Below, piece after piece: positions 7,694 through 16,414 of a DNA stretch of 24,391 bases. This stretch comes from Bacteroidota bacterium (GTDB lineage Bacteria; Bacteroidota; Bacteroidia; Sphingobacteriales; Sphingobacteriaceae). Position 1 is the stretch's first letter. Every line of letters begins with the position of its first letter. The translations under genes and the position numbers were made by a program. Location of the stretch: the NCBI GenBank assembly GCA_013288465.1, contig JABDBT010000029.1, positions 1 to 24,391 on the forward strand, written 5' to 3'. Below the pieces are notes generated by a model. It saw only the letters and a program-made list of their open reading frames with translations. It did not search any database and was not told the DNA's origin.

Positions 7694-8151
7694 TCGTTTA
7701 CCGGCTTAGCGCGCAGGCTTATAGCAAGGACCTATCCGGGTACGGGGCCGAAAAAAGCGGTGGCCGGTGGAACAGCAAAGGCCTGCCTGTTTTATATACT
7801 GCCGCATCACGCGCTTTAGCTGTAGTTGAAATTGCCGTGCACACGCCGCTGGGTATTATCCCGGTTAATTATTTCCTTACCATTATTGAAGTGCCTGATG
7901 ATGCGGAGATCATCAAAATAAATATAGCCGACCTGCCGCCAAACTGGAACAGAAACCCGTTTATAAAAGCTACGCAAAGCATAGGCGATAAATTTATCAG
8001 GGGCAATACCGCTTTAATTTTACAGGTGCCTTCGGCATGTGTACCCGGCGATCATAATTATCTCATCAACCCGCGCCACCCCGATTTTAAAAATGTGGGC
8101 GTCAAAAGCGCGGGCGCTTTTCAATTTGATTTAAGGTTGTTTAAAAAGTAA
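7690..8151 (+). CDS. RES-domain NAD+ phosphorylase toxin
   Basis: RES toxins deplete NAD+ by phosphorolysis and stop growth. The 153-residue product shows the expected elements: an early Arg (V-Y-R-L), S-G-G-R-W-N-S-K-G (active-site Arg), V-L-Y-T-A-A-S-R-A-L-A-V-V-E (conserved Tyr, Ser and Glu), then L-Q-V-P-S-A with the third signature residue, Ser, and the closing N-Y-L-I-N-P-R-H-P-D-F. All three residues behind the family name (Arg, Glu, Ser) are therefore in place and the toxin appears intact. It overlaps the antitoxin stop by 4 bp. Confidence 0.88.
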   Translation: MIVYRLSAQAYSKDLSGYGAEKSGGRWNSKGLPVLYTAASRALAVVEIAVHTPLGIIPVNYFLTIIEVPDDAEIIKINIADLPPNWNRNPFIKATQSIGDKFIRGNTALILQVPSACVPGDHNYLINPRHPDFKNVGVKSAGAFQFDLRLFKK

Positions 8152-8154
8152 ATT

Positions 8155-8487
8155 ATGCTGATCAACTGGCTGCAAAATCACTTAATTCCATGTCCTTTTA
8201 AATACTTTACAGGTATTGATTGCCCCGGTTGTGGTTTCCAGCGATCGGTAGTTGAATTAATCCAGGGCAATATTTATAAAAGCTTTGTATTATACCCGCC
8301 TGCCATACCTTTACTTGTGTTTCTTTTATACATTGGCGCAGACGGATTTTTTAAAATAGGTAATCAAAAAAGACCCACAAAAAAAATGCTCTTTATAATT
8401 GTTGCAGTAATAGTGCTTTTTAACTATGGCTTTAAACTATGGGAGCAGCATACGCATCACACATCGGCGTTAACGGCAGTAATGTGA
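8155..8487 (+). CDS. DUF2752 small membrane protein
   Basis: A 110-residue membrane protein starting 3 bp after the RES toxin stop. It has the DUF2752 signature C-P-F-K-Y-F-T-G-I-D-C-P-G-C-G, with three or four closely placed cysteines, followed by G-N-I-Y-K-S-F and two transmembrane segments (about residues 43-62 and 78-95). The cysteine cluster may bind a metal or be redox active, but the function of the family is unknown. Its last 31 bases overlap the end of the convergent RDD gene, so both genes share 3' coding DNA. Close spacing to the toxin suggests cotranscription, possibly by chance. Confidence 0.75.
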   Translation: MLINWLQNHLIPCPFKYFTGIDCPGCGFQRSVVELIQGNIYKSFVLYPPAIPLLVFLLYIGADGFFKIGNQKRPTKKMLFIIVAVIVLFNYGFKLWEQHTHHTSALTAVM

Positions 8488-9197
8488 TTATAATCACGCA
8501 CCAATGTTTGTAAAAACAACAGGTCGTCCATCCCCGCAGGGATATTTATGCCTAATACATTTTTTAATTGTGCTGCTGTAGTATAAACAACAACCGTGTT
8601 GCCTGTTTTAATATAGCTCGTAATTACTTCATGTATCAATATGATATCTTTATCCCTTAATTGCGTAACGCCATTAAAAACAGGCGTATAGCCTTCATAT
8701 ACAGGTGCAAAAGCCAAACTGTCGTTTTGCGTGCGCGGCGAAGTTTTAATAAGCGTAGTGCCGGCTACAATATCGCCCACCCGCTGACATTTGGTGCTCA
8801 CAGCCGCTGATATTAAAGCGCATCCGCCAAATGTGAATGTAAAATCAACAATGCGAAACAACCAGCGCAATAAGTACTGGCCAAAGGCTACCCTACTGCC
8901 ATCAAGGCTCATTACCCTAATTTTCATTATGCGTTTGCCAATGCTTTGACCGTTCATAAACACCTCGCAAACCAGGTCATAAAAAACAAAAAGCGCGAAA
9001 TATATAACAACGGTTACAATGAGCCCAACCCGGGGTGCCACAAATCCACCCGATATAGCCATGAAAATGATGCCTAATATATATAGCAGGAAAAATAGGA
9101 CGTAGTCAATCAAAAGTGCCAGTATCCGTTCGCCCAAGCCGGCAATTTCGTAATCAATGTCAATATTTTGTGATGTGGTTATCCGGATAGTTTGCAT
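8457..9197 (-). CDS. RDD-family membrane protein
   Basis: RDD proteins are multi-pass membrane proteins with a conserved Arg and two Asp; some work with transport or with MoxR/DUF58 systems, most are uncharacterised. Seen: G-E-R-I-L-A-L-L-I-D-Y (the R and D of the first helix), helices at about 24-47, 56-75 and 108-130, the internal N-G-Q-S-I-G-K-R-I-M-K-I-R-V motif, and a soluble C-terminal tail of about 100 residues. It is divergent from the SpoIIM-like gene that opens the MoxR/DUF58 operon, a neighbourhood frequently seen in Bacteroidota. A -7 box lies 5 bp before its ATG. Confidence 0.85.
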   Translation of the reverse strand: MQTIRITTSQNIDIDYEIAGLGERILALLIDYVLFFLLYILGIIFMAISGGFVAPRVGLIVTVVIYFALFVFYDLVCEVFMNGQSIGKRIMKIRVMSLDGSRVAFGQYLLRWLFRIVDFTFTFGGCALISAAVSTKCQRVGDIVAGTTLIKTSPRTQNDSLAFAPVYEGYTPVFNGVTQLRDKDIILIHEVITSYIKTGNTVVVYTTAAQLKNVLGINIPAGMDDLLFLQTLVRDYNHITAVNADV

Positions 9198-9202
9198 GTT
9201 AA

Positions 9203-9210
9203 CAAATATA
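9203..9210 (-). promoter_or_regulatory. -7 box of the RDD gene
   Basis: Minus-strand TATATTTG matches TAnnTTTG and ends 5 bp before the RDD ATG (9195-9197), implying a leaderless or nearly leaderless message. No TTG is found at the standard distance upstream. Confidence 0.4.
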
Positions 9211-9287
9211 ATTGCTGAATATTCAATTAATAGTTGAATGATACAAATTTTGTAATTATTTTAACAGCCTATTACTAAGCCTGTAAA

Positions 9288-10232
9288 ATGCGCGAACCGC
9301 TATTTGTTAAACAAAACGCACAGAAGTGGAAGAACATTGAGAACGCTGCCAGCAACGATCCCGATGAGCTTGCCGATCGTTTTATGCAAATTACCGATGA
9401 CCTGGCGTACGCCAAAACCTTTTATCCCGATTCAAAAACCACCGCATACCTTAATGGCTTAGCGGCCAAATTGCATCAAAGCATCTACAAAAACAAAACG
9501 GAAAAAAACAACCGCTTTATACTTTATTGGCGGTATGAATTACCCTTGCTGTTTAAAACCTACCAAAAACAACTGCTTTATTCATTTATATTTTTTGTTG
9601 TTTTTTGTTTAATAGGTATGGTTTCTGCCAAATATGATGATCGTTTTGTACGGCTTGTTTTAGGCGACACGTATGTAGATATGACTGATGTAAACATAGC
9701 CAATCATGATCCGTTTGCTGTTTACAAACACGGTAGTTCGTTTTCGATGTTTTTTCAAATTGGCGCCAATAACATTTATGTGTCTTTAGTAACTTTTGTC
9801 AGCGGTGTTTTTGGCTCCGTTGGTACCGTTTATTTCCTGTTCAGAAATGGTTTAATGCTGGGCTCTTTTGAATATTATTTTTTCAGCAAAGGCCTGGGCA
9901 CCGCATCATTACTGGTTATATGGATACATGGTGTTTTAGAAATTTCGTCTATTATTATTGCAGGTGGGGCGGGGTTGGTTTTAGGCAATAGCCTCCTTTT
10001 TCCTAAGACTTACAACCGGTTGGAGTCTTTCAAAAAAGGAGCTAAGGACGGGATGAAAATTGCGGTTGGCCTGGTGCCTATATTTATTGTAGCCGCTTTT
10101 TTCGAAAGTTTTGTTACCCGCCATACCGAAATGCCTGTATGGCTAAGCCTCACTATATTGATATCCACGTTTACATTTATTATATGGTACGTAATTATAT
10201 ATCCTAACTTATTAACAAAAACCAAAACTTAA
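9288..10232 (+). CDS. SpoIIM-like (stage II sporulation protein M family) membrane protein
   Basis: 314 residues with a cytoplasmic N-terminal helical region (1-90) and about five membrane segments (roughly 95-113, 152-184, 205-233, 256-274, 284-305). The H-G-V-L-E-I-S-S motif near residues 214-221 is the family signature. Homologues outside spore formers are common beside RDD, MoxR and DUF58 genes; no sporulation is implied. It is the first gene of the forward operon ending with DUF58, with 6 bp to the next gene. The molecular role is unknown; membrane remodelling or a scaffold for the MoxR/DUF58 system are possibilities. Confidence 0.85.
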   Translation: MREPLFVKQNAQKWKNIENAASNDPDELADRFMQITDDLAYAKTFYPDSKTTAYLNGLAAKLHQSIYKNKTEKNNRFILYWRYELPLLFKTYQKQLLYSFIFFVVFCLIGMVSAKYDDRFVRLVLGDTYVDMTDVNIANHDPFAVYKHGSSFSMFFQIGANNIYVSLVTFVSGVFGSVGTVYFLFRNGLMLGSFEYYFFSKGLGTASLLVIWIHGVLEISSIIIAGGAGLVLGNSLLFPKTYNRLESFKKGAKDGMKIAVGLVPIFIVAAFFESFVTRHTEMPVWLSLTILISTFTFIIWYVIIYPNLLTKTKT

Positions 10233-10238
10233 CACACT

Positions 10239-11150
10239 ATGTCAACAAACATTGAACTTTCAAAAACGCGCGATTTCGGCGAGATCATCAGCGATAGCTT
10301 TTTGTTTATCCGCGAAAACCTGAAACCGCTGCTTACCTGCTTTTTTACTTTCTGTGGGTTTTTCATGCTGGCTACAATAGTTTTATCATACCTGGAGCAA
10401 ACAAAAATGCTGGGGGCAATGAATACGCTTGGCGGCGATCCGAACAGCTTTGATACGCAAACGGGCCCATTTGCCGTATTTTCAAGGCTATTGGGCGTAG
10501 AATATCTTTTTCTTATCTTTTTCATGTTCCTTAACTGGACAACAATGGTGGTAACTGTCATATCATATATGGCAGTATATAAAGCAAAAGGAAATATCCC
10601 GCCTACTACAGTTGAGGTTTGGGGTTACATTAAATATTATTTTTTCAAAATTATGGGCACCATAATTTTAACGGGTATTTCAACGGCGCTGGGCTTTGTT
10701 TGCTGCATACTACCCGGCATATGGCTTTACCCCATTTTGGCATTAATAGTACCTATTATTATTATTGAGAATACCAGCTTTGGCTATGCTTTTAGTCAAA
10801 GCTTCAGGATAATAAAAGAAAATTGGTGGGCAACCTTTGGTGCCCTGTTTGTTATTGGTTTAATTGCGTCTATCCTGGTGTCGGTTATTGTGATGCCTTT
10901 TGGGGCAGCCAATATTTTAACCACGTTTTTGCATCCAAATAAAGGAATACATCTTAACCCAACATTAACATTTATTTCGTCTGTGGTTAATGAGATCGGG
11001 CACGTGTTTTATATTTTGCCGCTGGTAACTTTAACCTTATGCTACTTTAATTTAACCGAGCTAAAGGACGCTACCGGTTTAATGGACAGGATAAACAAAC
11101 TGGGGAATAACGATGCTGATAATACAAACTTACCTGTAGAAGAATACTAA
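10239..11150 (+). CDS. Multi-pass membrane protein in MoxR operon, function unknown
   Basis: 303 residues. It starts with a short soluble segment (LSKTRDFGEIISDSFLFIREN), which resembles the beginning of DUF4013/GlpQ-membrane-domain-like proteins, followed by about five hydrophobic stretches: roughly 31-50, 86-112, 133-175 (with the C-C-I-L-P-G-I-W-L motif typical of such proteins), 192-220 and 245-270. The tail is polar. Starts 6 bp after the SpoIIM-like gene and ends 2 bp before the DUF4129 gene, so it belongs to the same transcript. I do not recognise a specific function. Confidence 0.75.
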   Translation: MSTNIELSKTRDFGEIISDSFLFIRENLKPLLTCFFTFCGFFMLATIVLSYLEQTKMLGAMNTLGGDPNSFDTQTGPFAVFSRLLGVEYLFLIFFMFLNWTTMVVTVISYMAVYKAKGNIPPTTVEVWGYIKYYFFKIMGTIILTGISTALGFVCCILPGIWLYPILALIVPIIIIENTSFGYAFSQSFRIIKENWWATFGALFVIGLIASILVSVIVMPFGAANILTTFLHPNKGIHLNPTLTFISSVVNEIGHVFYILPLVTLTLCYFNLTELKDATGLMDRINKLGNNDADNTNLPVEEY

Positions 11151-11152
11151 TA

Positions 11153-11893
11153 ATGCTTCGGTACCTTTATTTAGTTTGTTTTATTTTAACTATTGGTTTA
11201 AGCTTTAGCATGGCTGCAAAGCATGCTAAAATTGCCGCGCCTAAATTGGTATTACGCAATGATACTACTAAAGTACAGCTGCGTGCATTTGATAAAACAG
11301 CCTTAAAAAACTATAGCACACAGCCCGAATTTAAATATGAAGGTGCTTACAAAGGTGAATCGGCATGGTCGCTTTTTTGGCGTTGGTTTTGGAATATGGT
11401 CGGTGCGATTTTATCAAGAGGAAAAAATGCAAGTCTTTTTGCGCTTTTTATACAATACCTTTTTATATTGCTGGGGGTTGGGGCACTTATATTTTTAATA
11501 TTACGATTAGCCGGTGTTGACGCGTTAAATATATTCAGGCGCAAACCTGTTGCAGCAAATATTCCTTATGCCGAATCGCTTGAAAATATCCATGAAATTG
11601 ATTTTGATGCCGATATAGAAAAAGCGGTGGCGCAACATAATTATCGTTTTGCGGTGAGGCTGCTTTATTTAAAATGTCTTAAACAATTAAGCGATGCCGG
11701 GCAGATAACCTGGGAGCTCAATAAAACAAACAGCACTTATATTAATGAATTAGCCAACCTTGAGCAGCGTATAGCTTTTAATTTATTAACCAGGCAGTTT
11801 GAATATATATGGTACGGCGAGTTCATTATTGACGGGCAGGTGTTTAAAAAGGTTAATTTATTATTTCATGATTTTAAAGCAACTACGGCATGA
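11153..11893 (+). CDS. DUF4129-domain membrane protein
   Basis: 246 residues: N-terminal signal anchor (about 4-22), an exported stretch, a transmembrane helix near 96-118 and a cytoplasmic C-terminal DUF4129 domain. The domain is recognised by Y-R-F-A-V-R-L-L-Y-L-K-C-L-K-Q-L followed by I-T-W-E-L-N-K-T-N-S-T-Y-I-N-E-L and F-E-Y-I-W-Y-G. DUF4129 proteins usually lie with DUF4350, MoxR and DUF58 genes and are thought to act in the same envelope-linked complex; some are fused to transglutaminase domains, absent here. Stop overlaps the next start (ATGA). Confidence 0.85.
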   Translation: MLRYLYLVCFILTIGLSFSMAAKHAKIAAPKLVLRNDTTKVQLRAFDKTALKNYSTQPEFKYEGAYKGESAWSLFWRWFWNMVGAILSRGKNASLFALFIQYLFILLGVGALIFLILRLAGVDALNIFRRKPVAANIPYAESLENIHEIDFDADIEKAVAQHNYRFAVRLLYLKCLKQLSDAGQITWELNKTNSTYINELANLEQRIAFNLLTRQFEYIWYGEFIIDGQVFKKVNLLFHDFKATTA

Positions 11894-13059
11894 AAGATTT
11901 TAAGATCTACATAGCCACCGCTACGCTTTTATTAGTGTTGTATATTGTTGCCGAGTACCATAAACCGCAACCTGTTAACTGGCAGCCTACTTTATATATG
12001 GGCGATAAAATACCGTTTGGTACTTACGTGCTTTACAACCGGTTAAAAGATATTTTTCCCGAAGGAAATGTGATCAATACCAATAAATCTATTTATGACG
12101 GCTTTCATAATTCACAATTACAAGCAGGTAATTATTTGATCATAACCAACTCATTGAGCTTTACCAAAATTGATTTTAACGAACTGATAAAATATATCAA
12201 AGCGGGTAATACCGTATTTATCTCTTCATTTGAATGGAAAGGATATTTAGCAGATAGCTTAAAAATAGAAAGCACAACAACATACACCGAAAAAAAGTCA
12301 TTTATAAATTTTACCGGCGATCAATTAAAACAAGCTGCTGATTATAAATTTGACAAAGGGATAGCTAACCAATATTTTAGCCAGTTTGATACTGCAAAAG
12401 CAACGGTTATAGGTAAAAATAGGGCCGGTAAGAGTAACTTACTAAGTTTTAAATTTGGAAAAGGTAGTTTATTCCTTTGTGCCAGCCCCAAACTGTTTAC
12501 CAACTATAGTTTTTTAACCCCACAGGGGGCTGATTATGCTGCAAAGGCACTATCCTACCTGCCCGTTAAACAAAATATTTATTGGGACGAATATCAAAAT
12601 CATGATATAGCTGATGAGGAATCGCCAATGCGGGTGTTTTTTAAAAATCCCAACTTGCAATGGGCTTATTATTTCAGTTTATTTAGTTTAGTGCTGTTTA
12701 TAATTTACGAAGTAAAACGTAGGCAACGTATTATCCCCATAATTGAACCTTTGAAAAACTCGACAGTAGATTTTGTAAATGTGGTGGGCCAAGTGTATTA
12801 CGAAAGGCGCGATAATGCCAATATCGCCTACAAAAAAATACTTTACCTTTTAGGTTATATTCGTGATAAATACCAATTGAAAACAAACAAACTGGATAAT
12901 GAATTTATAAATGCACTAAGTGAAAAATCGGGTTCAGATGTTGGGTTTATTCGCCAACTGACAGATCATATAAATTACCTGGGCGTGCAACAACGGGTTA
13001 CCGATCATGAACTTATCATGCTAAATCAACTTATAGAAAAATTTTACAACCAATCCTGA
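11890..13059 (+). CDS. DUF4350-domain membrane protein
   Basis: 389 residues: a transmembrane helix at about 6-23, an exported DUF4350 domain (roughly 30-230) with a Rossmann-like pattern (YLIITNSLSFTKIDFNELI; an A-G-N-T-V-F-I-S strand; GKGSLFLCASPKLFTNY), a second membrane helix at about 255-275 ending in a basic K-R-R-Q-R, and a cytoplasmic helical tail of about 110 residues. DUF4350 is related to glutamine-amidotransferase/GldG-like folds, but no catalytic Cys is evident. It is coupled to DUF4129 by a 4-bp overlap and lies 5 bp before MoxR. Confidence 0.85.
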   Translation: MKDFKIYIATATLLLVLYIVAEYHKPQPVNWQPTLYMGDKIPFGTYVLYNRLKDIFPEGNVINTNKSIYDGFHNSQLQAGNYLIITNSLSFTKIDFNELIKYIKAGNTVFISSFEWKGYLADSLKIESTTTYTEKKSFINFTGDQLKQAADYKFDKGIANQYFSQFDTAKATVIGKNRAGKSNLLSFKFGKGSLFLCASPKLFTNYSFLTPQGADYAAKALSYLPVKQNIYWDEYQNHDIADEESPMRVFFKNPNLQWAYYFSLFSLVLFIIYEVKRRQRIIPIIEPLKNSTVDFVNVVGQVYYERRDNANIAYKKILYLLGYIRDKYQLKTNKLDNEFINALSEKSGSDVGFIRQLTDHINYLGVQQRVTDHELIMLNQLIEKFYNQS

Positions 13060-13064
13060 TAAAG

Positions 13065-14042
13065 ATGGAAGACGAAATATTTGAACAAAGAACAGACCTG
13101 GGCAAATTAAATACGGCTGTTGAACAAATTAAAGCCACGCTGGCGCAAATAATAGTTGGCCAGCAGCATACTATCGACCTGCTGATAGCCGGTATATTGG
13201 CCGACGGGCATATACTGATAGAAGGCGTGCCCGGTGTAGCCAAAACGTTAACCGCCAAATTAATAGCCAAAGCTATTGACGCGCAATACTCGCGTATCCA
13301 GTTTACGCCCGATTTGATGCCGTCTGATATATTGGGCACTTCGGTATTTAACCCAAAAACCACCGAGTTTGAGTTTAAACACGGCCCTATTTTCGGTAAT
13401 ATCATATTGATTGATGAGATAAACCGGGCCCCGGCCAAAACACAATCGGCCTTGTTTGAGGTAATGGAAGAAAGGCAAATAACCATTGATGGCAAAACCT
13501 ATCAAATGCAGGAGCCGTTTATTGTTTTGGCAACACAAAACCCTGTTGAGCAAGAAGGCACGTACCGCCTGCCCGAAGCGCAGCTTGACCGCTTTATTTT
13601 TAAAATAGAGATCAAATACCCTACGCTTGAAGAAGAGATCACCATTTTAACCCAACAGCATCAACAAAAAACTACCGACCAACTGAGCCATATCAAACCC
13701 GTATTGTCAATAGCCGATATTGTTTCAATAAGGCAGCAGGTTAGGGCGTTGCATGTCGAACCCAAGTTGCTTGAGTTTACGGCCAAAATAATTCACGAAA
13801 CACGTAACAATAAATCATTATACCTGGGCGGTTCGCCGCGCGCTTCATTAGCTATTATTAACGCCTCAAAGGCACTGGCAGCCATTAAGGGGCGCGATTT
13901 TGTTACGCCCGATGATATTATCACCATTGTAGCCCCGGCGCTTAGGCACCGTATTATGCTCACGCCTGACAAAGAAATGGAAGGCGTTACCCCCGATGAT
14001 ATCGTAGCGCAGATAATTCAGAAAATTGAAGTGCCTAGGTAG
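13065..14042 (+). CDS. MoxR-family AAA+ ATPase
   Basis: A cytoplasmic chaperone-like ATPase of 325 residues. Walker A is E-G-V-P-G-V-A-K-T (53-61), Walker B I-L-I-D-E-I-N-R-A-P (about 114-123), sensor 1 region A-T-Q-N-P-V-E-Q-E-G-T-Y-R-L-P-E-A-Q-L-D-R-F (about 156-177, with the Arg finger area), and the lid domain follows with G-G-S-P-R-A-S-L near 268-275. All ATPase residues are present. MoxR proteins typically act with DUF58 and VWA proteins in maturation of envelope complexes. Downstream DUF58 is separated by an unusually long 117-bp spacer carrying repeats. Confidence 0.93.
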   Translation: MEDEIFEQRTDLGKLNTAVEQIKATLAQIIVGQQHTIDLLIAGILADGHILIEGVPGVAKTLTAKLIAKAIDAQYSRIQFTPDLMPSDILGTSVFNPKTTEFEFKHGPIFGNIILIDEINRAPAKTQSALFEVMEERQITIDGKTYQMQEPFIVLATQNPVEQEGTYRLPEAQLDRFIFKIEIKYPTLEEEITILTQQHQQKTTDQLSHIKPVLSIADIVSIRQQVRALHVEPKLLEFTAKIIHETRNNKSLYLGGSPRASLAIINASKALAAIKGRDFVTPDDIITIVAPALRHRIMLTPDKEMEGVTPDDIVAQIIQKIEVPR

Positions 14043-14060
14043 TGGTTGTGAGTTGTTAAG

Positions 14061-14080
14061 GGTTTTTGCAAGCAAAAACC
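14061..14080. terminator. Short hairpin after moxR
   Basis: GGTTTTTGC and GCAAAAACC form a perfect 9-bp stem with a 2-nt loop, 19 bp after the MoxR stop. There is no following U run, so it may be only an attenuator or mRNA-stabilising structure. Confidence 0.35.
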
Positions 14081-14098
14081 TCGGTGATAAGTTAAAAG

Positions 14099-14131
14099 TC
14101 CCTCTCCTTTGGAGAGGGATTTAGGGTGAGG
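14099..14131. repeat. Interspersed CCCTCTCC/GGAGAGGG hairpin repeat
   Basis: TCCCTCTCC (14099-14107), TTT loop, GGAGAGGGA (14111-14119), then TTTAGGGTGAGG. From memory, close variants of this motif are scattered through many Bacteroidota genomes between genes. It lies in the gap between moxR and the DUF58 gene. Confidence 0.6.
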
Positions 14132-14159
14132 CGACATTGAACTATTTAATAAAAACCGT

Positions 14160-15503
14160 GTGAAGAAGTTTTTTAGCCTATTTTATAGTAACCTATTTTT
14201 AACCAACAGGCTTTTTACAGCGCTGGGGTGCTGCGCGGTGTTTTTTGTATTCGCTTTCTTTTTTCGATGGTTGGGCATACTGCCTGCGTTAGCTTTCTGG
14301 ACGCTTACTGTAATTACGCTGATAGACGTATTGATGTTGTACCGTACCAATAGCCTGTTTGCCCGGCGGCACGCACCTGAAAGGCTGAGCAACAGCGATG
14401 ATAATGAACTTGGCATTTATATCGAAAACCGTTACCCGTTTAATATCAGCGTTGGTATTATTGATGAGATTCCGTTCCAGTTTCAAAAGCGCGATGTATG
14501 GTTTAAATCGTTATTAAAAGCACAGGAACATAAACTGATCAATTATGTATTGCGGCCAACCAAACGCGGCGAGTATGAGTTTGGCGATATCAGGGTGTAT
14601 GTGCAATCGCCGATAGGGCTTATCAATCGCAGGTATAATTTTAAGCAGGCCGAAACTTTGCCCGTATATCCTTCATTTTTGCAGATGCGCAAATATGAGT
14701 TAATGGCTATTTCCAACAGGTTAAACGAGATTGGTATTAAAAAAATAAGGCGGCTGGGGCATAGCCTTGAATTTGAACAAGTAAAAAGTTATGTGCCGGG
14801 TGATGATTACCGTACCATTAACTGGAAAGCTACAGCGAGGCATGGCAACTTAATGACCAATACCTATACTGAAGAAAAATCACAGCACGTATATTGTGTA
14901 ATTGATAAATCGAGGGTAATGAAAATGCCTTTTGACGGTTTAAGCCTGCTTGATTATGCTATAAATGCCAGCCTGGTGCTATCAAACGTTGCGTTGTTAA
15001 AAGAAGACAAGGCAGGGCTGATCACCATATCCGAAAAAAAAGGGGCCGTTATCCCCGCCGATCGCCGCCATACGCAAATGAATAAAATACTGGAGGTTTT
15101 ATACAAGGAGAAAACCCGGTACCTGGAAACCAATATGGAGCTACTATACACCACCATTCGCGGTGTTATTAAACAGCGCAGCCTGGTGGTGTTTTTTACT
15201 AACTATGAAAGTTTATCGGGTTTAAACAGGCAACTGCCTTATTTAAAACGGATCGCTAAATTTCATTTATTGCTGGTTGTCTTTTTTGAGAACACAGAGC
15301 TTAAAACGCTAAGTGAGCAACATGCCGAAGATGTTGAAGGCATTTATATAAAAACCATTGCCGAAAAGTTTGCTAACGATAAAAAGTTCATTGTAAAGGA
15401 ACTGGCCAAACACGGTATCCAGTCTATCCTAACCACTCCGCAGGATTTAAACATCAATACCATTAACCGTTATTTGGAGTTAAAAGCGAAGCAGAAGATA
15501 TGA
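14160..15503 (+). CDS. DUF58-domain protein
   Basis: 447 residues with a GTG start at 14160 (in-frame, directly followed by KKFFSLFYSN); two membrane helices lie at about 18-61. The DUF58 domain is recognised from the central segment with Y-V-P-G-D-D-Y-R-T-I-N-W-K-A-T-A-R and the following V-I-D-K-S-R-V-M, which corresponds to the vWA-like D-x-S-x-S/M metal site (here the second Ser is replaced by Val). It is the usual MoxR partner and ends the operon that began with the SpoIIM-like gene. Function is inferred to be envelope-associated assembly or stress response, but no specific substrate is known. Confidence 0.88.
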   Translation: MKKFFSLFYSNLFLTNRLFTALGCCAVFFVFAFFFRWLGILPALAFWTLTVITLIDVLMLYRTNSLFARRHAPERLSNSDDNELGIYIENRYPFNISVGIIDEIPFQFQKRDVWFKSLLKAQEHKLINYVLRPTKRGEYEFGDIRVYVQSPIGLINRRYNFKQAETLPVYPSFLQMRKYELMAISNRLNEIGIKKIRRLGHSLEFEQVKSYVPGDDYRTINWKATARHGNLMTNTYTEEKSQHVYCVIDKSRVMKMPFDGLSLLDYAINASLVLSNVALLKEDKAGLITISEKKGAVIPADRRHTQMNKILEVLYKEKTRYLETNMELLYTTIRGVIKQRSLVVFFTNYESLSGLNRQLPYLKRIAKFHLLLVVFFENTELKTLSEQHAEDVEGIYIKTIAEKFANDKKFIVKELAKHGIQSILTTPQDLNINTINRYLELKAKQKI

Positions 15504-15511
15504 TCTGTTAG

Positions 15512-15588
15512 AGAGCCAAGAAGCAAGATCCAAGAATCAGTATTATAACTAACTATTCTGATACTCTTGAATCTTGCTTCTTGGCTCT
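15512..15588. repeat. Heptamer inverted-repeat element B
   Basis: A perfect 18-bp inverted repeat (15512-15529 and 15571-15588) built of AGANNCA units, with further imperfect pairing inward to about 15535/15566. The loop is about 35 bp and holds no gene. It lies between the convergent DUF58 and MscS genes and may serve as a shared transcription end, although no U run follows. Confidence 0.85.
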
Positions 15589-15601
15589 TGATTCTAAAAA
15601 A

Positions 15602-16390
15602 TCAGCCTGCCTTTGGGAAAGGGATACCCGCTGCGCCGAGGTCATTAATTATTTTTTCGATCAGCGCGATTTTAACATTGAGGTAATTACTCGGTTCGAG
15701 CCATACATTAACGGTAAACCGGATAGAGTCTATTTCCAGTCCTACCAACCCTACCCGTGGAGCAGGATCATCTATTATATTTTCTGTTGCTTTAATAGCA
15801 TCCAGCATAATTTGCTTGGCCTTGTTAATATCAGCAGCATAGGCCAGTTTAACTTCAAAATCCAATCGTCTTTTACCTTCGCGGGTAACGTTTACTATTA
15901 CTTCGTTAAATAACTTGCCGTTTGGGATAATGATGGTTTTATTATCGGGGGTAATGAGTACGGTATAAAATATCTGTATAGACACTACTTTACCATCTTG
16001 CCCCTGGGCAATAATGTTATCATCAAGCTCAAAGGGTTTTAATAACAAAATAAGTACGCCACCAGCAAAGTTTTGGAACGTGCCTGATAAAGCCAAACCT
16101 ACCGCTACAGTAAAGCCACCAATTATGGTGCTGAATACAGTTAAATCATAGCCATTTATATTTAATGCCAAAATAATCAGCAGTGCATATAATGCAGTTA
16201 TAAACAGACTAAGAAAAAAGGGTTGTAATGATGAGTGGACTTTTCTTTTGCCCATGCGGCCTCGTAACCGCACACCAAGAATTTTGATAAGTTTTAATCC
16301 TACTAATAATATGATAATTGATATCAGTAGTTTGGCTCCGTGCAAAAAAAGCCATTTTTCGGCTTCCAAATAAAATCCTTTTAACTCCAT
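15602..16390 (-). CDS. MscS-family mechanosensitive channel
   Basis: A small-conductance mechanosensitive channel that releases solutes on osmotic downshock. The preferred start is the ATG at 16388-16390 (MELKGFYLEAEK); an in-frame TTG lies 8 codons upstream. Length is about 262 residues with three membrane helices: roughly 18-36, 55-76 and the pore helix with G-G-F-T-V-A-V-G-L-A-L-S-G-T-F-Q-N-F-A-G-G, the Gly/Ala-rich TM3 signature of MscS. The beta domain follows (P-F-E-L-D-D-N-I, then T-P-D-N-K-T-I-I-I-P-N-G, the conserved P-N motif) and an alpha/beta C-terminal domain. It lies downstream of groEL but behind a terminator, so probably has its own promoter. Confidence 0.92.
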   Translation of the reverse strand: MELKGFYLEAEKWLFLHGAKLLISIIILLVGLKLIKILGVRLRGRMGKRKVHSSLQPFFLSLFITALYALLIILALNINGYDLTVFSTIIGGFTVAVGLALSGTFQNFAGGVLILLLKPFELDDNIIAQGQDGKVVSIQIFYTVLITPDNKTIIIPNGKLFNEVIVNVTREGKRRLDFEVKLAYAADINKAKQIMLDAIKATENIIDDPAPRVGLVGLEIDSIRFTVNVWLEPSNYLNVKIALIEKIINDLGAAGIPFPKAG

Positions 16391-16414
16391 AATATGAAGT
16401 CGTAAAGTTAGCAA

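Noticed and set aside
15581..15913. Forward ORF of 110 codons over the MscS gene
   Set aside because: It is antisense to a clearly conserved channel gene and has no recognisable domain.
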